Origin: Bacillota bacterium
GTDB lineage: Bacteria; Bacillota; Clostridia; Oscillospirales; Acutalibacteraceae
Direction of reading: 5' to 3'
DNA: 64,000 nt
NCBI GenBank assembly: GCA_023416955.1
Contig: JAEZGM010000027.1
Span: forward strand, 6,271 to 70,270
Shown here: piece by piece, positions 49,994 through 59,138 of the stretch
Layout: each line of letters starts with the position of its first letter
How positions within the stretch are numbered: the stretch's first letter is position 1
Position numbers and translations under genes: made by a program
The notes under the pieces: model-generated
Told to the model about the DNA's origin: nothing
Seen by the model: only the letters and a program-made list of their open reading frames with translations
Database searches by the model: none

Positions 49994-50355
49994 CTTTTGT
50001 TATGAATTAGCAAGATTGGTCGCTATGTTAACTTCGAGTTTGTTTATTTAAAATAAATTCTGGATTTCGTCCGGTTGCACACGAAGCACATGAACCTCTG
50101 GAGTAAGGATTCAAATTCACTTTGCTTTTCTAACTCGTGTGGTATAATAGTTTCAAACCTATGATTTGAACCATTGAGAATTTGCTATCAGAGCGCGGCC
50201 CCCTCTCACAGCCCCGCGTCGTTGCAAATTTCCGGAAAGTCAGCAATATGATACAATGAATGAAAAAGCATGATTTATATAATGATTTTGAAATATCATG
50301 GACAGGGGTTTGCAGGCAACTGCTGTCCGGTTTAATTAAAATATAGGGGATACTT

Positions 50356-50844
50356 ATGATACGGATTGCGAAATACGAAGACCTGGATACAATTATGAAT
50401 ATATATGCAATTGCCAGAAAGTATATGGCAGACAACGGCAATGCAACGCAATGGTCGGATTCCTATCCCGATCATGAAATGTTGAAGAAGGATATTCAAA
50501 GCGAACAGTTATTTGTGTTTGTGGAAAACAGCGAAATACACGGGGTTTTTGCCTTTATAGTTGGGCCGGATGCGACATATTCATACATAGAAAACGGCTC
50601 ATGGAAAAATAAAAATCCCTATGGGACAATACACCGTATTGCCAGTGATGGAGTGGTCAAGGGTGTGTTTCGTCAGTGTTTGACCTTCTGCAAACAAAGA
50701 ATATCAAACCTGCGGATAGATACTCATAATGATAACGATACGATGCAGCATTTGATAGAAAAAAACGGCTTTGAAAAATGTGGCATTATATATGTTCAAG
50801 ACGGAACTTCCAGAATTGCTTATCAATATGCTTCAGATAAATAA
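50356..50844 (+). CDS. GNAT-family acetyltransferase
   Basis: This 162-residue protein begins MIRIAKYEDLDTIMNIYAIA, the first strand and helix of GNAT acetyltransferases. A middle strand is QLFVFVENSEIHGVFAF, and the C-terminal part has LRIDTHNDNDTMQHLIEKNGFEKCGIIY. In the fold, the N-D..M...L.KNGF segment forms the last acetyl-CoA contacts. The usual Q/RxxGxG/A loop is weak (DGVVKGVFRQC). A TAGGGGA site precedes ATG 50356. It is a lone gene, and the acetyl acceptor is unknown. The 50845-51120 gap holds no clear gene. Confidence 0.8.
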   Translation: MIRIAKYEDLDTIMNIYAIARKYMADNGNATQWSDSYPDHEMLKKDIQSEQLFVFVENSEIHGVFAFIVGPDATYSYIENGSWKNKNPYGTIHRIASDGVVKGVFRQCLTFCKQRISNLRIDTHNDNDTMQHLIEKNGFEKCGIIYVQDGTSRIAYQYASDK

Positions 50845-51120
50845 ATTTTAATTTATTACACGCTCTAGGTTTCGTATTACTGAGGGCATCCGCCCATGAC
50901 GTTTTCAACATAGCAGAAGATTTTGTGTTGATAATATTTATTTTCAATTTGCGGCTCCGGGAACTACAGGATTTTTGGTATCATTGTTATAGTACAGGGA
51001 GTGTATTGATTTTTATAAAGACCGGAAATGACTATTCAGTGTGTGAAACCTGTGGTAAAATAGTGTAAAGAAAATCATTTCAAAAAATAAAAATATATTT
51101 GGACGGAACAGGAGAAAATA

Positions 51121-51603
51121 ATGGATAACAAATTTATTACATTTACGATCGGGAAGCAAAAAAACATTGCGTTGATCGCCCATGACGGGAAGAAGCAGGA
51201 GTTGATCGAGTGGTGTGCGGAGAACCGGGATATTCTAAAGGAGCATGTCCTGTGCGGAACAGGAACAACGGCGAAGCTGGTTGCGGAAAAAACCGGACTT
51301 CCGGTAAAGGGGTACAACAGCGGCCCATTGGGAGGCGACCAGCAAATCGGCGCCAAAATTGTTGAAGGAGTCATTAATTTTGTCATATTTTTTTCCGATC
51401 CGCTCGAAGCACAGCCGCACGATCCCGACGTGAAGGCTTTGCTGAGGATTGCACAGGTTTATGATATTCCCATCGCCAACAATAAGGCAACCGCTGATTT
51501 TATGATTCATTCCCAGCTGATGGATCAGGAATACGAGCACCAGGTCATTAATTTTAAGCAGAAAATTATTGACCGGGTAAATGACAAAAACTTACTGAAA
51601 TAA
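51121..51603 (+). CDS. mgsA: Methylglyoxal synthase
   Basis: It converts dihydroxyacetone phosphate to methylglyoxal and phosphate, a relief valve when sugar phosphates pile up. Signatures are IALIAHDGKKQELIEWC, LCGTGTTAKLV (phosphate loop), YNSGPLGGDQQIGA with the catalytic Asp, and FFSDPLEAQPHDPDVKALLR with the catalytic His and Asp. The 160-residue length matches the family with a short C-terminal tail. GGAACAGGAG lies before ATG 51121. It is probably cotranscribed with an HPr-like gene 19 bases downstream. Confidence 0.95.
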   Translation: MDNKFITFTIGKQKNIALIAHDGKKQELIEWCAENRDILKEHVLCGTGTTAKLVAEKTGLPVKGYNSGPLGGDQQIGAKIVEGVINFVIFFSDPLEAQPHDPDVKALLRIAQVYDIPIANNKATADFMIHSQLMDQEYEHQVINFKQKIIDRVNDKNLLK

Positions 51604-51622
51604 GAAGGAACGGTGCATATTT

Positions 51623-51850
51623 ATGATGACTGTAAAAATACTGATCGACAGTGTCGATAAAGTGAAGAGGTTTTCTTCCATCATTACCAAAGCGGATGTG
51701 TCCTGTGAGCTGATTGAAGGAGTCCACATCCTTGATGCGAAGTCTATTATGGGAATTTTCAGCTTGAATTTAGCGGAACCGATCCAGTTGAATATTCATT
51801 CCGACAACAAAGAATTGCTGGATGAGCTGAAAGAATTTATTGTCGAGTAA
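51623..51850 (+). CDS. HPr-like protein lacking the phospho-histidine
   Basis: This 75-residue protein has the HPr fold pattern, with beta strand VKILIDSVDKVKRFSSI, helix and CELIEGVHILDAKSIMGIFSL. The region AKSIMGIFSL corresponds to that around the regulatory Ser46 of HPr. The active-site His15 and its GLHARPA motif are missing. It therefore resembles the Crh-like branch that can bind CcpA but cannot pass phosphate to sugars. Its start is ATG 51623 (or the next codon). Its link to mgsA is notable, because in Bacillus Crh binds and inhibits methylglyoxal synthase. The functional link here is inference. Confidence 0.75.
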   Translation: MMTVKILIDSVDKVKRFSSIITKADVSCELIEGVHILDAKSIMGIFSLNLAEPIQLNIHSDNKELLDELKEFIVE

Positions 51851-51881
51851 GCATTATTTTATACGGATCAACGTTGCAAGG

Positions 51882-51906
51882 GACGGCTTTTTGTAAAACA
51901 GCCGTC
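51882..51906 (+). terminator. Hairpin after the HPr-like gene
   Basis: GACGGC at 51882-51887 pairs with GCCGTC at 51901-51906, with T-rich and A-rich inner arms (TTTTTG/TAAAAC). Confidence 0.55.
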
Positions 51907-51922
51907 TCCTGCAATGAACATA

Positions 51923-51972
51923 AAAGACTCTCTTTCAGACTGGAACCAAGCTTTGTCTGAAGGAGAGTCTTT
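51923..51972. terminator. Bidirectional terminator between HPr-like and glycosidase genes
   Basis: AAAGACTCTCTTTCAGA at 51923-51939 is exactly inverted at 51956-51972. A/T flanks on both sides suit two convergent genes. Confidence 0.7.
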
Positions 51973-52049
51973 CTGCTTTTATAAACCTTTTACATAGGGG
52001 AATCCGGTACTACCGGGAAACATCACCATTGCAGGCGCAGAGGACTCCC

Positions 52050-55000
52050 TTAGGATGCGGGTACCCCATACACCTTCCATTCCTCTATTCCGGTAGAAGC
52101 GGTCGATTGCGCGGTTATTTCAAGACGAATCTTGGTCGTTGTAACCGGCGTAAAAGTGGTGGTGTTATAAGTGTCTGCCACAATACCGAGCCCGACCGGA
52201 TTTGTCACCGCAACCCATGCGCTTCCGTTCCAGTATTTATATGCGCAGGAAGCCGGGGTGCACACTCCTCCTGCCGAGGCTTCGGAATCCTTGAACCAAT
52301 ATACATCCGATTGCGAGATCGTGTAGGGCTGACTGAAATCATACTGCACCCACTGCGTGGTTCCTTTATTATCCCAGTTGCCGTAAACGGGGTGTGAACG
52401 GTCATTGGAACTTGACGGGTCGAAACCGTCATTTAATGCCGTAATCGTTTCCCACGATGAGCAGAAGGATGTTGAGGAGGTCGCAAGTGCCGCAATATTT
52501 GTGAGCGTGCCCTCTGCGTTCACGGTCACGGTGACCGTGTCGCTTGAAGTCAGCGTGCCGTCACTGGCGGTCAGTTTGAATTGATAGGTTCCCGGCGCCG
52601 TCACTGTGGCGGTGGTGCTCAGTGCGGACGGGTCGGTAATTACCGCCGTACCGGCGCCGCTGACCAGACTCCATGTGGTGGATAGGGTGCCGTTCGGAAG
52701 TCCGTCGTCATTTGTGGTTCCGGTCAATTGAATTTTAGCCGGCAGTGTGACGGTGCTGTCTGTCCCTGCGTCAACCACGGGTGCGGTGTTTTGCGGTGTT
52801 CCGCCGCCTGTGTTAAATACCTGGATTTCCTTAATTCCGGTATTAAACCCGCTCTTGTGGGTGACAAGCACTCTGATCTTCTGCGCTGTGACCGGTGAGA
52901 ATGTCGCCTTATTGTAATTTGCCTGCGGAACATTCGGCGACTTCGCCTGCCCGGCAACGTCCGTCCACGTGGACCCGTTAAGGTACTGTATGGTGTAGCT
53001 GGCAGGCTCGCTGTAGCCGGAGTTGCAGCGGTCATTGTAGAAGTAAAGCTTTACGGTATCCAGTGTTTTGGCTGAACCGAAGTCAATCTGCAGCCAATCC
53101 TGTGTATTTGAGCTTCCCTTAGAGCCCCACCATGTGTTGTCAACCGTATATCCGTCCACTGCGCCCCACACATCCTTTCCGGAAGCTGTGTAGGAGGCTG
53201 AAGGTGTCGGATATCCTGTTCTTGCGGCGTTTTGGGCAAGATTGGTCGGCTCAGTCGCGGAAGAAATGTCTCTTCCGGCTTTCTGGAAGATGTCAAGCAC
53301 TCGGCTGTCCGTGAAGGTAACGTCTTTTGCTTCCTTAAATGAGGTATTGGAAACATTGTAAGTAGCTGTCGCGCCGCCTTCGGGGAAAGTCAGTGCACCT
53401 GTCTGTGAATCCCAGATAACATGTTTCAGGTTATTGACAGTAAACATCCTTGTCCCGTTCACATATAAGGAATATCCCTCCGGAACGCTGCCGTAATAGG
53501 TTTTTCCGTCACCGGGTTTGTCCCAGACGATGGTGACGTCACTGTCATGGTAACGAATCCCGTTTACGGTGAAATGATCCCAGCCAATGTCTACAGGGAA
53601 CAATTCTACCAGTTTGTCCTCACGCGGAGTAAATCCGAAAACGTCCTCTATCACGTTGGAATTCATTTTTGACAGCAGGTTATGGTGGATCCATGACCTT
53701 ACGATTTTGCCGGTCTGCTGCATATCGGCAGTGACCTTTGTATCGCTGTTGGTATTTTCGAGCCAGAAAAATTCATTGGCGTCCAAATAATTGGCATTGC
53801 CGTCCTGTATGCAGTGCAGCCACGCGTCCCAGTAAAGCGTTTTCTTGTAAGTATCGGCAGTGATATAAGAATTGGTGTATTTTTTCAGTGCCGAAGACAG
53901 TACGGAAAGATTCACTCCGCCGTTGCAGAAACCAAAAGTATTTGCGTACCATGTATTGAATTGACCAGTGGATTTCAGCTTGGTATATCTCGCTGTAATA
54001 TCGTTGTAATCCCCGGTCAGGAACGGAAATGTGAAGTAGTCACCGCTGTTGTTAAAAAGTTTAAACATTTCGCGGTATTTGGTGTCCGTCGTCGGAATAA
54101 TTCCCATCCAGTATCCGTTGAAGTTATTGTCCTTCCACAGTTCGCGCTGCCCCGTGGCAACGTCATAATGGAAGAACTGCTTGGTGGACTCATCCCAGAA
54201 ATAATTCATGAAATTGGTCTGGATCGTATTTGCCAGTGTGTTGAACTCCGACGCTTTCGATGTATTTCCCATGTAATTATACATCTGCGCCGCAGCGATC
54301 ACATTGCCGTAATTATATGCCGATGCGTCAATCCGTTCTGAATTCCGTTCATATCCGTTTGTACTGAAATATTGCATGGAGGGCAGACATCCATCGTTTC
54401 CCGTTATGGTACTGTCTGCATATGCAAGAAGTTTATTGTTGTTTTGGTCGTATGCGGTTAACTGCCCGTTAATATCATTTTCGGCGTATTTGCTGAAGTT
54501 ATTCAATATTGTCAGAGGGCCGCCATGTACTTTGTAGCCTTCCCAGCCTGCCTTGGAAATGTACTGCATCATCAGCTTATTCCACATCCATCTTCTGGCC
54601 GGGTTGTCCCTGTATGCTCCGGTTTCGGCTGATTCTCCCGCGGTAAGGAAAGTACCGTAGTCATAAATGGGATTACGCAGATACTTGATGTCGTCCATAA
54701 TCCACGGAAGACTTACCGTAATCTGATTTGCGTACCCCAAGGCGCCTTCTACCGGTGCGGGGAACTGCCAGTCGTTGCCGGGAATATTGCCGTCAATGGA
54801 ATTGAATCGGTTCAGCCACCACCTGTAGTACAGAATTTTTTTAATGTAGGTGTCCGGTACATCAATGTAGGGAATATTGTCCGCCCACCACTGGTTGTAG
54901 GTTTTTACCTGGGTTGAAAACGCAGTGTCATTGCTGTAGCCTTTATAGGCGGTGTATTCGGAAGTTGATTCAGGAAGTTCTTTTGTGGTCCAGCCCAGCT

Positions 55001-55820
55001 GGATTTTTGCCTGAGTCGTTGCTCCAGCCGCTAATGTGATTGTCTTTGTAATATTGCTTCCGCTCACCGACATGCCGTCGCCGCTCAAATATACTGCCGC
55101 TGTGGTCAGACCGTCAACATAGGGGTACTGTGACGCGTTATATTCTTTCCACATCATCGGCGAGGCCACTGTTCCTGTGAGTTCAGTTCCGTTTGCTGTT
55201 GTGGCAAACGGGGAACTCGCGGTAACTACAACATTTTTTGAAGACGAACTGTTATTTTTAATTGTCAGCAAAGTAACAGCGACATTGTTGTTCGTTATGA
55301 ATTTCGTCTCTTTTACATTGATAGAGGAACTCGTGTTATACTCTGAAGCCCAATAACTGGGGTAATTGCTTCGAGCGGAAACATTTTCCGCTAATGTTCC
55401 CGGCGTCACAGTCACCGTATAGATGCTCTTGTTATCATCTACCACGTCACCGTAATGGGCTCCGCCTGAAAATCCCAGCACGCTTGGATCGTGGGATTTC
55501 AGCAGCAGCATCCGTCCTCTTGAAAACAGATCGTTGGTATCGGGGTTGTTTCCTGTCTGGACAAGCATTCTGTCCATCCAGAACGAGGTTCCGCTTTTCT
55601 CGGAGTCATAGATCGCCTGCATCATATTGTTCGTCGTATAAGACACAGGCTCCACAGGAGCGCCATTGCCAGAAAAAGTAGGGTATCCGGGGTCTTTGGG
55701 GGTCGTAAAATTATAGGTCATCGTGTACGCGAATGCGCTGACATTGAAACCGGTAATACAGACCGTAAGAGCCAAGAAAAAAGACAACGATTTCAGTAAT
55801 CCCTTTTTACCCAGTAACAT
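52050..55820 (-). CDS. Secreted multidomain glycosidase (MGH1/GH63-like barrel)
   Basis: This 1,256-residue secreted protein opens with a signal peptide (LLKSLSFFLALTVCITGF, cleaved near FAYT). The N-terminal half, up to about 800, has a beta-sandwich and an (alpha/alpha)6 barrel of the MGH1/GH63-like type, including WWLNRFNSIDGNIPGNDWQF, NQITVSLPWIMDD and HGGPLTILNNF. A first F5/8 type C (discoidin) domain follows at about 880-1020, then a PKD-like domain (NTAPVVDAGTDSTV, about 1022-1119), then a second discoidin domain (about 1120-1256). Discoidin and PKD modules bind sugars and serve as spacers. The start is ATG 55820 with AGGAGGAG upstream. The substrate is unknown, and the exact family is tentative. 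Confidence 0.72.
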   Translation of the reverse strand: MLLGKKGLLKSLSFFLALTVCITGFNVSAFAYTMTYNFTTPKDPGYPTFSGNGAPVEPVSYTTNNMMQAIYDSEKSGTSFWMDRMLVQTGNNPDTNDLFSRGRMLLLKSHDPSVLGFSGGAHYGDVVDDNKSIYTVTVTPGTLAENVSARSNYPSYWASEYNTSSSINVKETKFITNNNVAVTLLTIKNNSSSSKNVVVTASSPFATTANGTELTGTVASPMMWKEYNASQYPYVDGLTTAAVYLSGDGMSVSGSNITKTITLAAGATTQAKIQLGWTTKELPESTSEYTAYKGYSNDTAFSTQVKTYNQWWADNIPYIDVPDTYIKKILYYRWWLNRFNSIDGNIPGNDWQFPAPVEGALGYANQITVSLPWIMDDIKYLRNPIYDYGTFLTAGESAETGAYRDNPARRWMWNKLMMQYISKAGWEGYKVHGGPLTILNNFSKYAENDINGQLTAYDQNNNKLLAYADSTITGNDGCLPSMQYFSTNGYERNSERIDASAYNYGNVIAAAQMYNYMGNTSKASEFNTLANTIQTNFMNYFWDESTKQFFHYDVATGQRELWKDNNFNGYWMGIIPTTDTKYREMFKLFNNSGDYFTFPFLTGDYNDITARYTKLKSTGQFNTWYANTFGFCNGGVNLSVLSSALKKYTNSYITADTYKKTLYWDAWLHCIQDGNANYLDANEFFWLENTNSDTKVTADMQQTGKIVRSWIHHNLLSKMNSNVIEDVFGFTPREDKLVELFPVDIGWDHFTVNGIRYHDSDVTIVWDKPGDGKTYYGSVPEGYSLYVNGTRMFTVNNLKHVIWDSQTGALTFPEGGATATYNVSNTSFKEAKDVTFTDSRVLDIFQKAGRDISSATEPTNLAQNAARTGYPTPSASYTASGKDVWGAVDGYTVDNTWWGSKGSSNTQDWLQIDFGSAKTLDTVKLYFYNDRCNSGYSEPASYTIQYLNGSTWTDVAGQAKSPNVPQANYNKATFSPVTAQKIRVLVTHKSGFNTGIKEIQVFNTGGGTPQNTAPVVDAGTDSTVTLPAKIQLTGTTNDDGLPNGTLSTTWSLVSGAGTAVITDPSALSTTATVTAPGTYQFKLTASDGTLTSSDTVTVTVNAEGTLTNIAALATSSTSFCSSWETITALNDGFDPSSSNDRSHPVYGNWDNKGTTQWVQYDFSQPYTISQSDVYWFKDSEASAGGVCTPASCAYKYWNGSAWVAVTNPVGLGIVADTYNTTTFTPVTTTKIRLEITAQSTASTGIEEWKVYGVPAS

Positions 55821-56267
55821 ATTTTCTCCTCCTATTATATTTGGCATTAACTCCTTTTGACTTTGATCTGTAGCAGCTTAAAAAAGCACAAATAACAGGA
55901 ACAGCATAAATAACAGATCGGCTTTTTCCCCCTTTCGAATTCATTTTTCTAATTTTGTTTCTCACCCCCTTCAGATGCTTATGAGCTTCTATCAAAGAAA
56001 AGATAGGTGATGGCAAAGAAAAATATAAAGCCTTTACTTAAACGTTTAATTAAAAATTCAAAAAAACGAGCTGAGCATGTCAGCACATTAATTTGAAGAT
56101 ATTTCCAATTTATTTATACCACAATTATTTTTAAAAATAAAATATCAAATTTTCAGATTATATCGATCTATCTACGAAATATGTGATTTATCTAACTGAA
56201 TCTTAAATTTTCATCATTTTAAATATAATTTAATATTTTATTTATAATTAATTATTGAAATAAATGG
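55821..56267. other. AT-rich promoter region of the secreted glycosidase
   Basis: No gene is seen. From about 56040 to 56260 the sequence is very AT-rich, with many possible -10 boxes on both strands. It probably holds the minus-strand promoter, which I cannot fix. Confidence 0.4.
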
Positions 56268-56888
56268 CTATAAATTCCGATAATAAAAAATAGCTAGTTG
56301 CGTTCTGTCGCGAAGATTCAGCTTTTCCAGAATAGCGCTGATGTAATTGCGGACGGTTCCTTCGCTGAGAAACAGCTTTTCGGAAATTTCCTTGTTGGAA
56401 AGTCCGTTTGCAACCTCGGAAAGAATTTCAAATTCCTTTTTACTGATTCCGAAATTGCTGAAATCCGTTTTGCTGCCGTCACTGATCATCGACGGAATCT
56501 TAGTAATAATTTCATCCCCAAATACCCTCTGTCCAATGAAAACCGTTTTCACCGACGGAACAATGCTCTCAAAATTCTGTTTTAAAATATAGCCCTTGGT
56601 GCCAATCTGAAGCGCTTCGATGATATAATCATTGTCGGAAAAGGTAGTCAGAAACAGGATTTTCGCGCAGGGGTCGCTTTTCAGCACGGCTTTTGCAGCC
56701 TCTATTCCCGTCATGCCGTCCATCCGAATATCCATCAGCAGCACATCGGGCTTCAGGGCGCCGTAAAGATCGATGGCCTCTTGACCGCCGTTTCCGATTC
56801 CGACGACTTCTATTTCCTCGTCTGCCTCCAGAATGGTTTTCAGTGAATTGGAAACCAGCCTGTCGTCATCTACGATTAATACTCTCAT
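56268..56888 (-). CDS. NarL/LuxR-family response regulator
   Basis: This 206-residue regulator has a receiver domain (MRVLIVDDDRLVSNSL) with phospho-acceptor Asp53 in VLLMDIRMDGMTG, and the Thr/Lys pair LTTFSDNDYI and GYILKQNFES. The C-terminal LuxR helix-turn-helix reads LSEVANGLSNKEISEKLFLSEGTVRNYI. The start is ATG 56888, with AAAGGA about 11 bases upstream; GTG 56897 is too near that site. It overlaps the kinase gene by 23 bases. The pair is divergent from an ABC exporter, so the exporter is the likely target. The usual Pro after RM (IRMPGM) is Asp here. Confidence 0.88.
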   Translation of the reverse strand: MRVLIVDDDRLVSNSLKTILEADEEIEVVGIGNGGQEAIDLYGALKPDVLLMDIRMDGMTGIEAAKAVLKSDPCAKILFLTTFSDNDYIIEALQIGTKGYILKQNFESIVPSVKTVFIGQRVFGDEIITKIPSMISDGSKTDFSNFGISKKEFEILSEVANGLSNKEISEKLFLSEGTVRNYISAILEKLNLRDRTQLAIFYYRNL

Positions 56889-57957
56889 TGATAACACCGT
56901 CCTTTGGAACAGATATGAAGATGTGGAAACCGTTGCTGATTGATATATTAATATTGCCGCCCAGCGCGTTGATGCGTTCTGTTATATTCTTTAGCCCGAT
57001 TCCGTTTTCCATATCGTACTGCTTTACGGAGCCGTTGTCGGAAATAATCAGCTGATAAAAAGCCGGGTGCTCGCGGAATTTGACTGCGGCCAGCGTTGCG
57101 TCGGAGTGCTTGACGATGTTGAGCAACGATTCCTTTACAATTGCGATAAACGCGTATTTCAGCTTTTTATCCGGATCGTTTTCCATTTCAAATGTAAAGT
57201 CCAGCTTACAGAACGTGAATTTTTTTACCAGTTCATAAATCTGAACATAGAGATCAATCGATTCATCATACAAGTCATGTACGCTCGTCCGGATGGCGTT
57301 CATCGCTTCGTCAAGCGTACCTTTTATGGTCAGCAGATTTTCCCTGACTGCCGCATCCTTATTGACAGCCAGCAGCGCGCCCACCTGCAAAATGGAGCTT
57401 GAAAGCAGATGCCCTACATTATCGTGGATTTCCCGCGCAATGCGGTTTCGCTCATTCAGGGTGGCAATGTTGACTTCGTAATCCTGCTTTTCCATCAAAT
57501 CGTGATTCTGCTGCTTGAGCTGCAGGGCGGCTTCCTTTGTAGTGTCGCGCATTTCGTTGTAATCGTTTTCCAGTCCGGTCTGCTTCACGGCAAAATATTT
57601 CAAATATCCGCTGATCAGCATAAACACGGTTATGAGGACGCTGACCGGCAGTGCAGCGCCGCGCCACAAAGAGAAAAACGGCAGTATGGCGAAAAGACAA
57701 AAAAGCTGATATTTACTGCAAAGAAGATCATAGCAGATTAAAGGGAGAAAAAGAGTCAGCCCCGGCAGAAACAGGCTCCAAACGGCGGCTGCGGCCATCA
57801 GCACAGCATGTGTTTTCTCCTGATCCAAATAGCTCAATAAGCTGCTGATGATTACGGCCGCAAGCACTGGAACCACACTGACGCTTTCCTTCGCCCACAG
57901 CATGTAACCGGCAAAGCAGCATGCAAACAGGATTATTTTATCGAGTATATCCTTCAT
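56866..57957 (-). CDS. Sensor histidine kinase (LiaS/NarX type)
   Basis: This 363-residue kinase has an N-terminal membrane region of about five helices with very short loops, and no large external sensor. A helical linker with KEAALQLKQQN follows. The HisKA_3 motif is NRIAREIHDNVGHLLSSSIL with phospho-His178. The HATPase domain shows the N box (FIAIVKESLLNIVKHSD) and IISDNGSV with later NGIGLKNITERI. Short-loop kinases of this kind often sense membrane stress or antibiotics. I set the start at ATG 57957, after GGAGGTGATCC; the longer frame to 58107 has no ribosome site. It partners with the NarL-type regulator. Confidence 0.87.
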   Translation of the reverse strand: MKDILDKIILFACCFAGYMLWAKESVSVVPVLAAVIISSLLSYLDQEKTHAVLMAAAAVWSLFLPGLTLFLPLICYDLLCSKYQLFCLFAILPFFSLWRGAALPVSVLITVFMLISGYLKYFAVKQTGLENDYNEMRDTTKEAALQLKQQNHDLMEKQDYEVNIATLNERNRIAREIHDNVGHLLSSSILQVGALLAVNKDAAVRENLLTIKGTLDEAMNAIRTSVHDLYDESIDLYVQIYELVKKFTFCKLDFTFEMENDPDKKLKYAFIAIVKESLLNIVKHSDATLAAVKFREHPAFYQLIISDNGSVKQYDMENGIGLKNITERINALGGNINISISNGFHIFISVPKDGVINESINRR

Positions 57958-58131
57958 AACCGGATCACCTCCGCCGTTTGGAATCACAAAATATACCATT
58001 CGATTTATATTATCATTTTCGGCGCCGGGAAACAATCCCGTTAACCGGCTTATATCAGCTTTTATGAATTTGTGACATTTGTCATTTCGCCTCCTGACTT
58101 GCGGCACTGTTAAATGACACCCCGGGTGCGG
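57958..58131. other. Divergent intergenic region between kinase and exporter
   Basis: There is no gene. It contains the ribosome site of the kinase on the minus strand and, near 58110-58115 (TTAAAT), a weak -35 for the plus-strand exporter. Confidence 0.4.
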
Positions 58132-58166
58132 TACAATACAGTCAGTTCATAAGTGAATTGACTATA
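58132..58166 (+). promoter_or_regulatory. -10 box followed by a palindromic operator before the exporter
   Basis: TACAAT at 58132-58137 is followed at once by AGTCAGTTCA (58140-58149), a 4-base spacer and TGAATTGACTATA (58154-58166). Nine of ten arm bases are symmetric. A regulator bound here would block or recruit polymerase. The same arms occur 79 bases apart at 2065-2169. Confidence 0.6.
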
Positions 58167-58194
58167 ACAGCAATAAAAGTGAGGGGATAATGTG

Positions 58195-59127
58195 ATGGTC
58201 ATAAAAGTAGACAATTTGGTAAAGCGCTACGGCGACTTGCTGGCGCTTGATCACCTTTCCATGCAGGTTCACGAAGGTGAAGTATTTGGATTGCTCGGGC
58301 CGAACGGTTCGGGGAAAACAACCGCAATCAACTGCATTTTGTCGCTGCTGAAATACGACAAAGGCGAAATTGAAATTTTCGGGAAACCCATGTCGCCGAC
58401 CGCGTACGGCATTAAAAAAGATATCGGCGTGATCATGCAGAATGTGGCGGTCTTTGAAGAACTGACGGTATATGAAAACGTTGATTACTTCTGCAGCCTG
58501 TATGTGCCGGATAAAACCGAGCGCAAAAAATTGGTAGAGGAAGCCATTGATTTTGTAGGTCTGCAGGATTTCCGCAAATTTTACCCCAAAAAACTGAGCG
58601 GCGGCCTTTTGCGGCGTCTGAACATTGCGTGCGGAATCGCACACAAGCCAAAGCTCATCATTTTGGACGAACCGACCGTTGCCGTCGACCCACAGAGCCG
58701 GAACAAAATTTTGGAGGGAATTGAACGGCTGAATCAGCAGGGTGCGACGATCATATACACCTCGCACTATATGGAAGAGGTTGAGCAGATTTGCACCCGG
58801 ATTGTCATTATGGATAAAGGCAGGATCATTGCTTCCGGAACCAAAGAAGAACTGAAATCCATGATTACGCTGGGCGAGAAAATTACGGTGGAGACATTTT
58901 CCTTCACCCAGGAGGATTTGATGGAATTAAGGCGCTTGCCCAATATTTCCTCCGCGGACTACAGCGAGAATCTTCTCGTAATTAAGTCCGGAAAAGGCAA
59001 AAACAACCTGGAAACGGTGCTTGATTTCCTGAAAAAACACGGGGTCAATTTTGGCAGAATTTACTCCGAGCTGCCGACACTCAACGATGTGTTTTTGGAG
59101 ATTACCGGCAAAGAACTCAGAGATTAG
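58195..59127 (+). CDS. ABC-2 type exporter, ATP-binding subunit
   Basis: This 310-residue ATPase starts at ATG 58195, eight bases after GAGGGG. Walker A is GLLGPNGSGKTTAINC, the signature is KLSGGLLRRLNIAC, Walker B is LIILDEPTVAVDP, and the switch His lies in IYTSHYMEEVEQIC. It has the C-terminal extension of about 80 residues found in drug- and antibiotic-type exporters (YSELPTLNDVFLEITGKE). It is followed by two permease genes, which suggests export of a peptide antibiotic, drug or lipid. The pump is divergent from the NarL-type regulator pair. Confidence 0.9.
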   Translation: MVIKVDNLVKRYGDLLALDHLSMQVHEGEVFGLLGPNGSGKTTAINCILSLLKYDKGEIEIFGKPMSPTAYGIKKDIGVIMQNVAVFEELTVYENVDYFCSLYVPDKTERKKLVEEAIDFVGLQDFRKFYPKKLSGGLLRRLNIACGIAHKPKLIILDEPTVAVDPQSRNKILEGIERLNQQGATIIYTSHYMEEVEQICTRIVIMDKGRIIASGTKEELKSMITLGEKITVETFSFTQEDLMELRRLPNISSADYSENLLVIKSGKGKNNLETVLDFLKKHGVNFGRIYSELPTLNDVFLEITGKELRD

Positions 59128-59138
59128 GAGGGGCGTAA

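Noticed and set aside
57068..57402. Plus-strand frame opposite the LiaS-like kinase
   Set aside because: It is opposite the conserved HisKA_3/HATPase region and has no ribosome site.
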